DNA of 11,871 nt from the NCBI GenBank assembly GCA_039961635.1, contig JABRWB010000045.1, positions 1 to 11,871 on the forward strand, written 5' to 3'. The notes beneath the pieces were generated by a model, which worked only from the letters and a program-made list of their open reading frames with translations, did no database searches and had not been told where the DNA came from. Numbering within the stretch: the stretch's first letter is position 1; each line of letters opens with the position of its first letter. The stretch is from a bacterium. GTDB taxonomy: Bacteria > 4484-113 > JAGGVC01. This document shows, in pieces, positions 1 to 7,253 of the stretch. A program made the position numbers and the translations under genes.

Positions 1-2
1 TG

Positions 3-887
3 ACGGACGGCGGAACCAATATGGATCCGGCGGTTAGGGTGACCGACACCGGCGGCCCGCTGCCCGGATTCGACATCTACACCTGGACGGACAGCCTGAC
101 CGTTCTGTCTGGATATCTTGTGGTGAATGACGGCGCAACAACGCAGGCGAACACCATTGCTTCGGATCTATTGGCGCAAATGGGCAAGCAGGGTACGGTT
201 GTAAGTTCCTCCACCGTGACTCTGGCCCAGATGAGCGCCTATCCTGTGGTTATCTGGGTTTGCCCCTACGGCTCGCTGCCCATCTCGGATGCGGATGCAC
301 AGAAGATACACGGTTATATGACGTTGCCCGGGCCGGCTCGCCACAATGTGATTACGGTTGCTCCGTACCTGTACGCCGCAACTTCCAGCCTGACGTCCAA
401 TCAGGTCAGCTTCTACGAGCACTGCATGGGTCAGGACGATCCATACGGTTATTACTACTATCCTTCGCTCTTCACGACCTCCTACTCGTACGGTACCCCG
501 ACCTACATCCCGTGGCTCTCTCCGTACTACTGGCCGAACGGCGCCGGCACCGGCGCGGGCGACGGCCCGGCCGGACTCTGCTACGGTATACCGTGGGGCA
601 ACACGAGCACCAACTACCTCGGCTACATATACATCTACCCGCTGTATCAGAAGCCCGGCGGCCAGAACTGGGGAACCATCGCGGCGACCTGGACTCCCGG
701 CGCGTATCCTTACTGGAACAGCATCTACACCGGCTACTCGTCGGCGTGGATGTACCGCGATCCAACCACCACAAACAACACGCACCTTTTGGTTGCGGTA
801 GGCAACTGGGAAACTCGTAACCAAAGCGAGCGGAGGAAATTCCTCCACAACGCGCTTTACAGGATGAACGGGAATTCCATTCCGTAA
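3..887 (+). CDS. C-terminal part of a Tyr-rich secreted or surface protein (5' end outside window)
   Basis: The frame is open from base 3 with no stop before it, and the first ATG (21) has no ribosome binding site, so this is probably the 3' part of a longer gene. I do not recognise the family. The first 100 or so residues (starting TWTDSLTVLSGYLVVNDGAT, with YPVVIWVCPYG further on) look like an alternating beta/alpha, GATase- or flavodoxin-like fold. The rest is very rich in Tyr, Trp, Gly, Pro and Thr (runs such as YGYYYYPSLF), which is typical of extracellular beta-rich domains. The end (NWETRNQSERRKFLHNALYR) looks like a final helix. Few Lys and only two or three Cys also fit export. A strong terminator follows 33 bases after the stop, so this is the last gene of its transcript. 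Function unknown; coding status is well supported by length, terminator and absence of a better frame. Confidence 0.75.
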   Translation, partial: TDGGTNMDPAVRVTDTGGPLPGFDIYTWTDSLTVLSGYLVVNDGATTQANTIASDLLAQMGKQGTVVSSSTVTLAQMSAYPVVIWVCPYGSLPISDADAQKIHGYMTLPGPARHNVITVAPYLYAATSSLTSNQVSFYEHCMGQDDPYGYYYYPSLFTTSYSYGTPTYIPWLSPYYWPNGAGTGAGDGPAGLCYGIPWGNTSTNYLGYIYIYPLYQKPGGQNWGTIAATWTPGAYPYWNSIYTGYSSAWMYRDPTTTNNTHLLVAVGNWETRNQSERRKFLHNALYRMNGNSIP

Positions 888-920
888 AGCCTGAAGTATC
901 GGCTTGACTTTGGCTGATCG

Positions 921-957
921 AAACCCCGGGGCTTCGGCCCCGGGGTTTTTTAATTTA
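921..957 (+). terminator. Rho-independent terminator with UUCG tetraloop
   Basis: A perfect 12-bp stem (921-932 with 937-948) closes a TTCG tetraloop and runs into a T-rich tract (946-957, one AA interruption). It lies 33 bases after the stop at 887 and ends transcription of the Tyr-rich protein before the rpsO promoter. Confidence 0.95.
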
Positions 958-988
958 TTTTTTTAAATTGCGGGACGCCGAGACGATA

Positions 989-1017
989 TTGACTTGCCGA
1001 TATCGTGTATGTATAAT
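989..1017 (+). promoter_or_regulatory. sigma70-type promoter of rpsO-pnp
   Basis: TTGACT (989-994) and a perfect TATAAT (1012-1017) are separated by 17 bases. Transcription should start near 1024, which gives a leader of about 40 bases before the rpsO ATG at 1063. Confidence 0.9.
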
Positions 1018-1034
1018 TCCCTTTCTTTTAAGGT

Positions 1035-1055
1035 CGCCCGGAGTTTGGGCGGAGG
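1035..1055 (+). promoter_or_regulatory. Small leader hairpin abutting the rpsO ribosome binding site
   Basis: CGCCC (1035-1039) can pair with GGGCG (1047-1051) around a 7-base loop. The 3' arm shares its last G with the Shine-Dalgarno GGAGG (1051-1055), 7 bases before the ATG. Many bacteria regulate rpsO by S15 binding to structured leaders near the start codon, so this may be an autoregulatory site. The hairpin is short and the role is inference. Confidence 0.35.
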
Positions 1056-1062
1056 TTGCCGT

Positions 1063-1332
1063 ATGACGCTTACCCAAGCGGAAAAAACTTTCATAATCAA
1101 GGATTACGCGATTTGCGAAGGAGACACCGGATCTGCCGAAGTGCAAATCGCGGTCCTGACGAGCCGCATCAATCAGCTCACAGAGCATTTGAAGGTTCAT
1201 AAAAAGGATAATCACAGCAGGCGCGGCCTGATTCTGCTCGTGGGCCGCCGCCGCCGCCTGCTAAACTATCTGGCCCGCCGGGATTTTCCCGGCTATCAGC
1301 GGCTTTTAAACAGGCTTGGGCTGAGAAAATAG
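1063..1332 (+). CDS. rpsO: 30S ribosomal protein S15
   Basis: S15 binds the central domain of 16S rRNA early in 30S assembly and contributes to a bridge with the 50S subunit. The 89-residue product has exactly the usual length. The family core is present: [15 protein letters not shown] near the N-terminus, then [18 protein letters not shown] and [12 protein letters not shown], the rRNA-binding helices. I chose the ATG at 1063, not upstream ATGs, because it gives the standard N-terminus ([12 protein letters not shown]) and sits 7 bases after a clear GGAGG. The gene has its own consensus promoter and lies 73 bases ahead of pnp, the classic rpsO-pnp arrangement. Confidence 0.97.
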   Translation: MTLTQAEKTFIIKDYAICEGDTGSAEVQIAVLTSRINQLTEHLKVHKKDNHSRRGLILLVGRRRRLLNYLARRDFPGYQRLLNRLGLRK

Positions 1333-1405
1333 GTTTTTCGCGCGGCCTCAAACCGGGCCAAGCAAACCTCGACCAAAAATACGGTTTAATTCAGAGGAGC
1401 CTAAA

Positions 1406-3613
1406 TTGGCCAAGCATTGCTTTGACGTTCCGGTCGGCCGGTCGTCGTTCAGGTTCGAAACGGGACATGTCGCCGCCCAGGCGAACGCCGCGCTTATCGT
1501 TCGTTACGGCGACGTGGTGCTTTTGTGCTGCGTCACGATGAGCAAAAAACAACGGGAGGGAATAGACTTCTTTCCCCTTATGTGCGATTACGAAGAGCGT
1601 ATGTACGCCGCGGGCAAATTCCCGGGCGGTTTCATCAAAAGGGAAGGCAGACCCAGCGAGAAGGCGGTTTTGACCAGCAGGATGATTGACAGGCCGATTC
1701 GCCCGCGGTTTCCGGAACACATGCGGAACGACGTTCAAGTGGTGGTTACCGCACTTTCCGCCGACAGCGAGCACACGGCGGACGTTGCGGCGATCAACGG
1801 GGCGAGTCTTGCGCTGCACATAAGCGACATCCCTTACGACAAGCCGGTTGCCGCGGTGAGAATAGGAGTTGTGGACGGCTCGCTTGTCGTTAATCCCACA
1901 CAGAGCCAGCTCAAGGACAGTCCGCTGGATTTGCTGGTCGCGGGCACCGCCGACCGGATAAACATGATTGAGACGGAGGCAAGCGAGGTTTCCGAAAAGT
2001 TGCTTGCCGAGGGATTGGAGCTTGCCCACAGGGAGATTGCGGGCATCGTCGCCCATTTCGAAAGGATTCGCAGCGAGATCGGCAAGCCGAAGTGGGAATT
2101 GCCCGAGGCTGAAGACGCTTTCGCCGATTTCCGCGCGGAGTTGAAAAAATTCGCTTCACCGAAAATCGCGGAGATAATTCCGGCGGACGGCAAAGTGGAT
2201 CTTTGGGAAGGCATAGACGCATTGGTGGAGGAATGCCGCGCGCAGTTCGCCGTTCCGGAAGGCGAGCCGGAGCCGCCCGTTGAGGAAGAATTGAAGAAGC
2301 TGATAAAGGAATACGCACGCAAGTTCACGTTTGATAAAGGCATTCGAGTGGACGGACGATCGCCGGGGGATGTCCGCCCGATCGAGGCCGAAGTGCATTT
2401 CCTTCCGCGAGTTCATGGCAGCGCGATGTTCAAGCGCGGTCAAACCCAGGTAATCAGCTGCGTCACGTTGGGCACCTACGCGGATCAGCAGAAAATCGAC
2501 ATAATGGAATTCGACGATTTCAAGCGCTATATGCATCATTACAATTTCCCGCCGTTTTCGGTCGGCGAAGTGAAGCCTTTGCGCGGCCCCGGCAGGCGCG
2601 ATATCGGACACGGCGCGCTGGCTGAAAAGGCGCTTGTGCGGATGATTCCCGACGAAGAGGAGTACCCGTACAGCATACGGGTCGTTTCCGAGGTCGTGGA
2701 ATCCAACGCGTCGTCTTCCATGGCAAGCGTTTGCGGAAGCACGATGGCGCTGCTGGATGCCGGCGTGCCGCTGAAGACGATGGTGGCCGGCATAAGCATA
2801 GGACTCATAACGGAAGGCGAAAAATGGCTGCTGCTGCGCGATCTTTCCGGTTTCGAGGATTTCAACGGCGATATGGATTTCAAGGTGGCCGGAACGGATC
2901 GCGGCATAACCGCCATCCAGCTGGACGTCAAAATCGAAGGGCTGACGCTCGAAATGATCAAGGCCACGCTTGAGGAGGCCAGGCAGGGCAGGCTGCATAT
3001 ACTGGGCGAAATGCGCAAAGTGATAGACCGTCCCAAGTCTGCCGAAGAGCTGTCTCCTTACATTCCGGTGCTTGACGTCATCAGAATAGATGTGGACAAA
3101 ATCGGCGCGGTGATCGGTCCTTCCGGAAAAACGATCAAGAAGCTTTGCGCCGATTACGAGGCCCAAATCGATATCAGCGAAGACGGCTTGGTTTTCGTCC
3201 TTGGAAAGGACAGGGCCAAGGTAAAAGCTGCGGTTGACACGATCAGGGCAATGACAACCGACATCGAAGAAGGAATGGAGTTCAACGGCAAAGTTGTGCG
3301 GATTACCGAGTTCGGCGCGTTCATCGAACTCACTCCGGGCAACGACGGCTTGCTGCACATAAGCCAGATTGCCGACAGACGATTGGAGCGGGTTGAGGAA
3401 GAGCTGTCAATGGGCGATATCGTTCCTGTAAGAGTCAAGTTCATTGACGACAGCGGCAAAATTGACCTGGTGCGCACGGACGTGACGGTGAGCAGGGAGC
3501 GCCATCCGCGCAAGCAGGGTGGCGGCGGCCCGCCGAGGGGCGGAGGCAGGGGCGACCGCGGCGATCGTCCCAGGGGCGGCGACCGCGGCGAATCGCGTCC
3601 AAGAAGGTGGTAA
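1406..3613 (+). CDS. pnp: Polyribonucleotide nucleotidyltransferase (PNPase)
   Basis: PNPase degrades RNA 3'-to-5' by phosphorolysis and can add tails; it works as a trimer in mRNA decay. The 735-residue product has the full order: RNase PH domain 1 (about 10-140), a helical linker, RNase PH domain 2 (about 320-540), KH (about 552-622, GXXG loop in IGPSGKTIKKL) and S1 (about 623-690). The active-site stretch NGDMDFKVAG is intact; D485, D491 and K493 match E. coli D486, D492 and K494. The start is TTG at 1406, with AGAGGAG 7 bases upstream; it gives the expected MAKHCFDVPVGRSSFRFETG. The last 37 residues form an Arg-Gly-rich tail (GGGGPPRGGGRGDRGDRPRG) not found in E. coli PNPase, likely a disordered RNA-binding extension. 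Probably transcribed with rpsO. Confidence 0.97.
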   Translation: MAKHCFDVPVGRSSFRFETGHVAAQANAALIVRYGDVVLLCCVTMSKKQREGIDFFPLMCDYEERMYAAGKFPGGFIKREGRPSEKAVLTSRMIDRPIRPRFPEHMRNDVQVVVTALSADSEHTADVAAINGASLALHISDIPYDKPVAAVRIGVVDGSLVVNPTQSQLKDSPLDLLVAGTADRINMIETEASEVSEKLLAEGLELAHREIAGIVAHFERIRSEIGKPKWELPEAEDAFADFRAELKKFASPKIAEIIPADGKVDLWEGIDALVEECRAQFAVPEGEPEPPVEEELKKLIKEYARKFTFDKGIRVDGRSPGDVRPIEAEVHFLPRVHGSAMFKRGQTQVISCVTLGTYADQQKIDIMEFDDFKRYMHHYNFPPFSVGEVKPLRGPGRRDIGHGALAEKALVRMIPDEEEYPYSIRVVSEVVESNASSSMASVCGSTMALLDAGVPLKTMVAGISIGLITEGEKWLLLRDLSGFEDFNGDMDFKVAGTDRGITAIQLDVKIEGLTLEMIKATLEEARQGRLHILGEMRKVIDRPKSAEELSPYIPVLDVIRIDVDKIGAVIGPSGKTIKKLCADYEAQIDISEDGLVFVLGKDRAKVKAAVDTIRAMTTDIEEGMEFNGKVVRITEFGAFIELTPGNDGLLHISQIADRRLERVEEELSMGDIVPVRVKFIDDSGKIDLVRTDVTVSRERHPRKQGGGGPPRGGGRGDRGDRPRGGDRGESRPRRW

Positions 3614-3690
3614 AATGTTGTTCGGCTCGGCGGCCGCCGGGCTGTGCCCCAATGGGGCTTAGTAAAACCTATTCTGCGTGGAGAGGTGAA

Positions 3691-3906
3691 ATGAGAAGGA
3701 TTCTGTCAACGTTTTTGGTGGTGTTGCTCGCGTTCTTTTATCTGTTCGCGGTTTCCGGTTGCCCCAAGAGCCAGCCGGAAGCAGGCGATTTGCCTGAGAA
3801 CACGGTCACACCGGCGGGCGGCGGCGGCGGCGCAACCGATGCCCCGGCCGACACCGGCGGTGATACCGGCGGCGATGCGGGAATGGACGAGGAAGGCGGA
3901 GAATAA
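3691..3906 (+). CDS. Small Gly/Asp-rich lipoprotein
   Basis: This 71-residue protein starts at the ATG at 3691, 4 bases after GGAGAGG. A longer in-frame start at 3607 overlaps the pnp end and lacks an RBS. Residues 1-23 form a signal peptide (MRRIL, then a hydrophobic stretch) ending in the lipobox VSGC, so Cys24 should be lipidated. The mature part is only 48 residues of low complexity: PAGGGGGATDAPADTGGDTG and an acidic end, with no apparent fold. It belongs to no family I can name. Such short lipoproteins are often envelope spacers or carry a flexible tether. It lies 77 bases after pnp with no obvious promoter of its own and is followed by a terminator, so it may be the last gene of the rpsO-pnp transcript. 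Confidence 0.8.
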   Translation: MRRILSTFLVVLLAFFYLFAVSGCPKSQPEAGDLPENTVTPAGGGGGATDAPADTGGDTGGDAGMDEEGGE

Positions 3907-4010
3907 TTCGGCCAAGTTGCCATTACCCGGCCATCATCGGAAGACGGGTGAATTCCCGTCATTCGTGGACGGAAGATTGAAAAAGCCATGGCCCTTGCCG
4001 TTGCGGGGAG

Positions 4011-4055
4011 GCGGCTTTGCCTGCCGCCCGCCGTTACGGCGGGGGCCGCTTTTTT
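4011..4055 (+). terminator. Rho-independent terminator after the lipoprotein gene
   Basis: A G+C-rich structure (inner stem CCCGCCG 4027-4033 with CGGCGGG 4037-4043; outer GCGGC 4011-4015 with GCCGC 4045-4049) is followed by six T (4050-4055). The T-run is only on the plus strand side. The stretch 3907-4113 holds no gene besides this. Confidence 0.85.
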
Positions 4056-4113
4056 GTTGTGTGATTGATGCCCGCCTTTAACGCGATAAAAGCACGGGGA
4101 AATCCAGGAAGGC

Positions 4114-5085
4114 TTAGAATTTAAGGAAATGGTTAACCAGGTTATGAAAAATCCGGTAAAAATCGGTTTCTCTTATTAGTTTAACCAAAGGCGTAAGCCC
4201 GCTTGTTTGCTTCAACTCTTCCAGTTCCTCGGTGATTCTCGGATCCACCACGGCCACTACAAGCCTGTGTTTTTCGATGCGCAGCGGAATAATCCGGTGC
4301 TTTTTCAAATAGTAAAGCGGAAAGCTTTTAAAGGTGGTTATGTCCACGATTTCGCTTTGAAGCTCGACGATTTCGAGGCCCATCTCCGCGGCCATCGCGT
4401 CCTGCACCGGCGCCGGCACCGGTTTCACGAACTCCCATGTGCTTTCAGGCGAAGGTGCCTCGGGATCCAGCGCTATGTTGTAAATGTCGTTCAAAAAAAC
4501 CGCTTCGGTTTCCAGCGAAATGTTGCCCGGCCTCGATTCGATTATCCTTCTGAATTCGGACATCGAAAGCGTTGCAAGCGAGCGCTCTCTATAGCGCAGA
4601 AGGTTTCTGAGCTCCGGGTTGTACCAGTGCTTTTGCGCCGCGAAGTCGCGGTTGATGATCAGCCACTTAATCAGCAGCCCTTCGGACGGAGGGTATCGTT
4701 GGTAGTAGTGGCTGAAGATCTCGTGCAAAAATTCTATCGTCCTCTTGTGGGCGAAGATGAACTTGATCTCATCCACGCCGGACAGCGACTTTCTAAGCTG
4801 TTTGCCGTGGCTTATGGTGTCAGAAATTACGGTCAAAATTTTCCTCTCGTACTCGATCGGGATTCCTTGGAAATGACGCTGATAGCTTGGATAAAATAGA
4901 TAAATACACAGCAAATCAATGTAAGTCCTGTTCAGGTTCAGCAGCTCGACCTGGCTTTTAATCGCGGGATATTTCGCGATGTACTCCTGATTGAGTTGAG
5001 TGAGCTGCTTCCGCTTGATGTCGAGGTGCTCGTCCGAGTCCGTCCAGAATTCGTGAATTAGATCTATAAGCAGCTCTCCGCGCAA
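4114..5085 (-). CDS. Unrecognised protein with a C-terminal GspE_N/MshEN domain
   Basis: The 323-residue product ends (about 232-323) in a domain like the N-terminal domain of GspE/PilB/MshE secretion and pilus ATPases: FPLYYLKKHRIIPLRIEKHR, then LVVAVVDPRITEELEELKQT and a final helix. In those proteins this domain docks to the inner-membrane platform, and some versions bind c-di-GMP. No ATPase part (Walker A or B) follows, so this is not the motor. Residues 1-230 are helical, charged and Tyr-rich with no membrane segment or signal peptide; I do not recognise them. The start is TTG at 5085, supported by AGGAGAGG about 8 bases upstream inside the preceding gene. Only 3 bases separate it from the FAH-family gene, so both are co-transcribed. 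A cytoplasmic regulatory or adaptor role is inference. Confidence 0.8.
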   Translation of the reverse strand: MRGELLIDLIHEFWTDSDEHLDIKRKQLTQLNQEYIAKYPAIKSQVELLNLNRTYIDLLCIYLFYPSYQRHFQGIPIEYERKILTVISDTISHGKQLRKSLSGVDEIKFIFAHKRTIEFLHEIFSHYYQRYPPSEGLLIKWLIINRDFAAQKHWYNPELRNLLRYRERSLATLSMSEFRRIIESRPGNISLETEAVFLNDIYNIALDPEAPSPESTWEFVKPVPAPVQDAMAAEMGLEIVELQSEIVDITTFKSFPLYYLKKHRIIPLRIEKHRLVVAVVDPRITEELEELKQTSGLTPLVKLIRETDFYRIFHNLVNHFLKF

Positions 5086-5088
5086 ACT

Positions 5089-5847
5089 TCAGTCCTCTCC
5101 TTTCACCGGATTGGATAGTTTGCCCAAGCCTTCGATTTCAATTTCAACTACATCTCCCTCGACTATCCTGCCCACGCCGGCGGGAGTTCCGGTGGCGATC
5201 ACATCGCCCGGCAAAAGCGTCATGACGCGCGAAATATGCTCGATCAACCTTCCCGTGCTGTATGTCATATCGGATAGCGGGCAGTCCTGGCGAATCTCGC
5301 CGTTAACGCGCGTAATCAGCCGCTGGTGGCCGGGCACGAATTCAGTGTCCACCCAAGGGCCGATGGGACAAAAAGTGTCGAAGCTTTTGGCACGCGACCA
5401 TTGTCCGTCCGACTTTTGCAGATCGCGGGCGGTCACGTCGTTGAGTATGGTGTAACCGAAAATAAACTCCGCTGCTTCGGCCTCGGAAATCCTGCGGCAT
5501 TCTTCGCCTATGACGATGGCAAGCTCGCCCTCGAAATGGACCTCGCCTGAAATAGCAGGAATGACAATGGCGTCGTTCGGGCCTACGACCGCACTCGGCG
5601 CCTTGAGAAAAAACAACGGCTCCGGCGGCACTTCCCCGCCCATTTCCCTGGCATGCTGCCTGTAGTTTCTGCCGATGCAGACGATTTTTCCGGGTTGGAC
5701 CGGCGAGGCAAGCTGCCTGTAAGGCGCGGTCAGCGGATATGCGGGAAGCGGTGCTCCGGCTTCCGCGGGCGCGAAAATCGTGTTTTTTGCGGGATCATAC
5801 GGTCCCGAATAGGATGCTCCGGCGAATTCGACGCGTGCGTATTTCAT
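5089..5847 (-). CDS. Fumarylacetoacetate hydrolase family protein
   Basis: Proteins of this family are metal-dependent hydrolases, decarboxylases or isomerases of 2-keto acids, often in aromatic-compound breakdown (for example 5-carboxymethyl-2-hydroxymuconate isomerase, acylpyruvase). From the ATG at 5847 the product has 252 residues, the usual size, and the usual start (MKYARVEFAG). Visible marks are GKIVCIGRNYRQHAREMG (53-70), the metal-ligand region HFEGELAIVIG (E106, E108), GYTILNDVTARD (131-142, D137) and TGTPAGVG (219-226). Substrate cannot be told from sequence. There is no SD before the ATG; TATAAT lies 6 bases upstream, which points to a leaderless mRNA. An alternative TTG at 5940, with AGAGGA 7 bases upstream, would add 31 residues not typical of the family. 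First gene of a two-gene unit with the MshEN-domain gene. Confidence 0.92.
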   Translation of the reverse strand: MKYARVEFAGASYSGPYDPAKNTIFAPAEAGAPLPAYPLTAPYRQLASPVQPGKIVCIGRNYRQHAREMGGEVPPEPLFFLKAPSAVVGPNDAIVIPAISGEVHFEGELAIVIGEECRRISEAEAAEFIFGYTILNDVTARDLQKSDGQWSRAKSFDTFCPIGPWVDTEFVPGHQRLITRVNGEIRQDCPLSDMTYSTGRLIEHISRVMTLLPGDVIATGTPAGVGRIVEGDVVEIEIEGLGKLSNPVKGED

Positions 5848-5853
5848 CGGGGA

Positions 5854-5859
5854 ATTATA
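5854..5859 (-). promoter_or_regulatory. -10 box of a leaderless transcript (FAH-family gene)
   Basis: A perfect TATAAT on the minus strand ends 6 bases before the ATG (5847), so initiation at the normal distance falls on or beside the A of the start codon. No SD is present and no convincing -35 box is found at 16-18 bases. Confidence 0.6.
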
Positions 5860-5952
5860 ACGCAGAGCAACGCCGTCCGACGGCGATTTGGCTTTGGTGA
5901 AAGCGAAAGCGATAACAGCCGAATGCCGGCCGGGAGTCAACGTCCAATCCTC

Positions 5953-5961
5953 TGTTATGAT
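5953..5961 (+). promoter_or_regulatory. Extended -10 promoter of the metal-binding lipoprotein gene
   Basis: TGTTATGAT is an extended -10 (TGN plus TATGAT, 5956-5961). It ends 7 bases before the ATG at 5969. As with the divergent gene, there is no SD, so the mRNA probably starts at the ATG. The extended element can make up for the missing -35. Confidence 0.55.
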
Positions 5962-5968
5962 TTCGGCG

Positions 5969-6949
5969 ATGAAAACCGGCTTGCGAATCGGGATTTTGCA
6001 GTGCTTCGCGCTTTTGGCTTTCGCTTTTGGCTGTCCTAGCGGCGAGCAAGGCGGCGGTGCGACAGGCCGTGGCGCGAAGGATGCGCCGTTGTATGTTGCA
6101 TCAATCCAGCCGGTCGCGATGATCTTGCGCGAACTTGCGGAAGACAGGTGCGATGTTGTTTGCCTGCTGCAGCCAACCGCCTATCCTTACGATGCCGAGC
6201 CGCAAAAGGAATTCTCGAAAACCGTGAAGGCGGCGACAGCGTTTTTTTACGTGGACGACTCAATGGAAGTATGGGCGCCTCGATTGCCTGCGAAGAACAA
6301 GGTGAAGCTTGCTGATTTCGTTCCGCGGGAATTGCGTCTGAAAATTCCGGACAAGCTGGTTTCTATCGGACGAACACCCTCGGCGAAGGCCGGGGCACTA
6401 GATCCGTATTGCTGGACATCCCCCAAGACGGTTAAATCCCTGTTGCCGGCGCTTGCGGACGAGCTTGTAAAACTGGATCCGGAAGGCGAAGACCTATACC
6501 GTTCCAACGCCGCGTCGTTTGCAAAGCGGCTCGATGCACTAGAAGACGAGTGCTCCAAAAAGCTCGCGCCCCACAGGGGAAGGGCGGCGGTTGTTTTGCA
6601 TCCCGCGTTTTATTACCTGTTTCGCGATTATGGATTGGAAGTTGCCGGTTCGCTTGACGGCGTGCCGGGCTCCGAGCCGCACGCGAACGCAATCAAGGAG
6701 CTTGCGGTCCGTGCCGGAGACGCGGGCGCCCGCGCGATTTTTTCGGAGCCACAGTTCCCGCAGACATCGGCCAGGTATCTCGCGGATCAATCCGGCCTCG
6801 CGGTGTTTATGCTGGACGCGTACGGCGCGATTGAAGGACTCGATACATACGAAAAGTTGATTAGATACGACGTGGATACAATCGCCGCAGGATTTGCAGC
6901 GAAAAAACCGCGGATTCAGGGCAAAGGCTCTCGCCCCGGCGCCGCTTAA
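5969..6949 (+). CDS. ZnuA-like (cluster A-I) metal-binding lipoprotein with altered ligands
   Basis: Family members deliver Zn, Mn or Fe to ABC importers. The ATG at 5969 gives 326 residues with a signal peptide and lipobox-like AFGC (Cys22), so an envelope-anchored lipoprotein. The fold landmarks are all there: LYVASIQPVAMILREL, then LLQPTAYPYDAEP, DPYCWTSPKTV, VVLHPAFYYLFRDYGL, FSEPQFPQTSARYLADQSGL and FMLDAYG. In ZnuA-type proteins the first two motifs read PHD.EP and DPH.W; here both metal-binding His are Tyr (Y74, Y147). The third ligand (H211) and the Asp (D283) are kept, as is E260 of the EP motif. There is no His-rich loop. No permease or ATPase gene is adjacent, so it is an orphan here. 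Its metal may differ from Zn/Mn (see findings). The upstream ATG at 5957 lies inside the -10 box and is unlikely. Confidence 0.9.
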   Translation: MKTGLRIGILQCFALLAFAFGCPSGEQGGGATGRGAKDAPLYVASIQPVAMILRELAEDRCDVVCLLQPTAYPYDAEPQKEFSKTVKAATAFFYVDDSMEVWAPRLPAKNKVKLADFVPRELRLKIPDKLVSIGRTPSAKAGALDPYCWTSPKTVKSLLPALADELVKLDPEGEDLYRSNAASFAKRLDALEDECSKKLAPHRGRAAVVLHPAFYYLFRDYGLEVAGSLDGVPGSEPHANAIKELAVRAGDAGARAIFSEPQFPQTSARYLADQSGLAVFMLDAYGAIEGLDTYEKLIRYDVDTIAAGFAAKKPRIQGKGSRPGAA

Positions 6950-6991
6950 ACAATTCGTTGCGGCGCGTTGCCGGCGCGCGTCTGGGGGGTT

Positions 6992-7177
6992 GTCGGCCGG
7001 CTCGCGAAGCCGTTCAATAAAAGCCAGCGCGCGATATCAAGACATCTGCGTGTGCTCAAATTGGCCGGGATGATCGAGCCGGGTCGGCGCGCGCATTGCA
7101 GGCCGCGCAAGATCGAATGACCTGCGCTGCGGCACGCGGCCCACTGGCTGGAGCCGGCATATCGACAACCGGGCGAA
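6992..7177 (+). pseudogene. Remnant of an ArsR-family (HTH) transcription regulator
   Basis: Translation from 7001 gives LAKPFNKSQRAISRHLRVLK followed by LAGMIEPGRRAHCRPRKIE, which matches the recognition helix and wing of ArsR/SmtB regulators (family pattern LA.PF..S..A.S.HL.VL..AGL). A TGA at 7118 then interrupts, and the same frame continues with PALRHAAHWLEPAYRQPGE, matching the region after the wing at exactly the right spacing. The N-terminal helices are missing and the stretch before 6992 does not resemble them. It is therefore a truncated and nonsense-mutated gene. ArsR regulators of this type often stand beside SRPBCC and DUF1428 genes, and a DUF1428 gene follows directly, so this is likely a decayed local regulator. 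The rest of 6950-7253 shows nothing else. Confidence 0.75.
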
Positions 7178-7253
7178 TTAATTCAGACTATCGTGAAGTA
7201 TGCCGGGTAAGACACAAAGGGGAAGGAAATTTCAATCTTCCAAGGAGATTGCC

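Noticed and set aside
168-848. Minus-strand 226-codon open frame
   Set aside because: Antisense of the Tyr-rich gene; Arg/Val/Gly-rich translation with no RBS or family pattern, and opposite to a terminator-backed gene.
2156-3358. Minus-strand 400-codon open frame
   Set aside because: Lies fully opposite pnp, whose protein is unmistakable; the antisense product matches nothing.
3646-3658. GCCCC-AAT-GGGGC hairpin after pnp as a terminator
   Set aside because: Not followed by a T-run; the lipoprotein gene may be read through from pnp.
4207-4899. Plus-strand 230-codon open frame
   Set aside because: Antisense of the MshEN-domain gene, no RBS, no recognisable motif.
5848-5940. 31-residue N-terminal extension of the FAH-family protein from TTG 5940
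   Set aside because: It has AGAGGA at a good distance, but the family starts at the internal MKYARVEF and the extension is not family-like. Not fully excluded.
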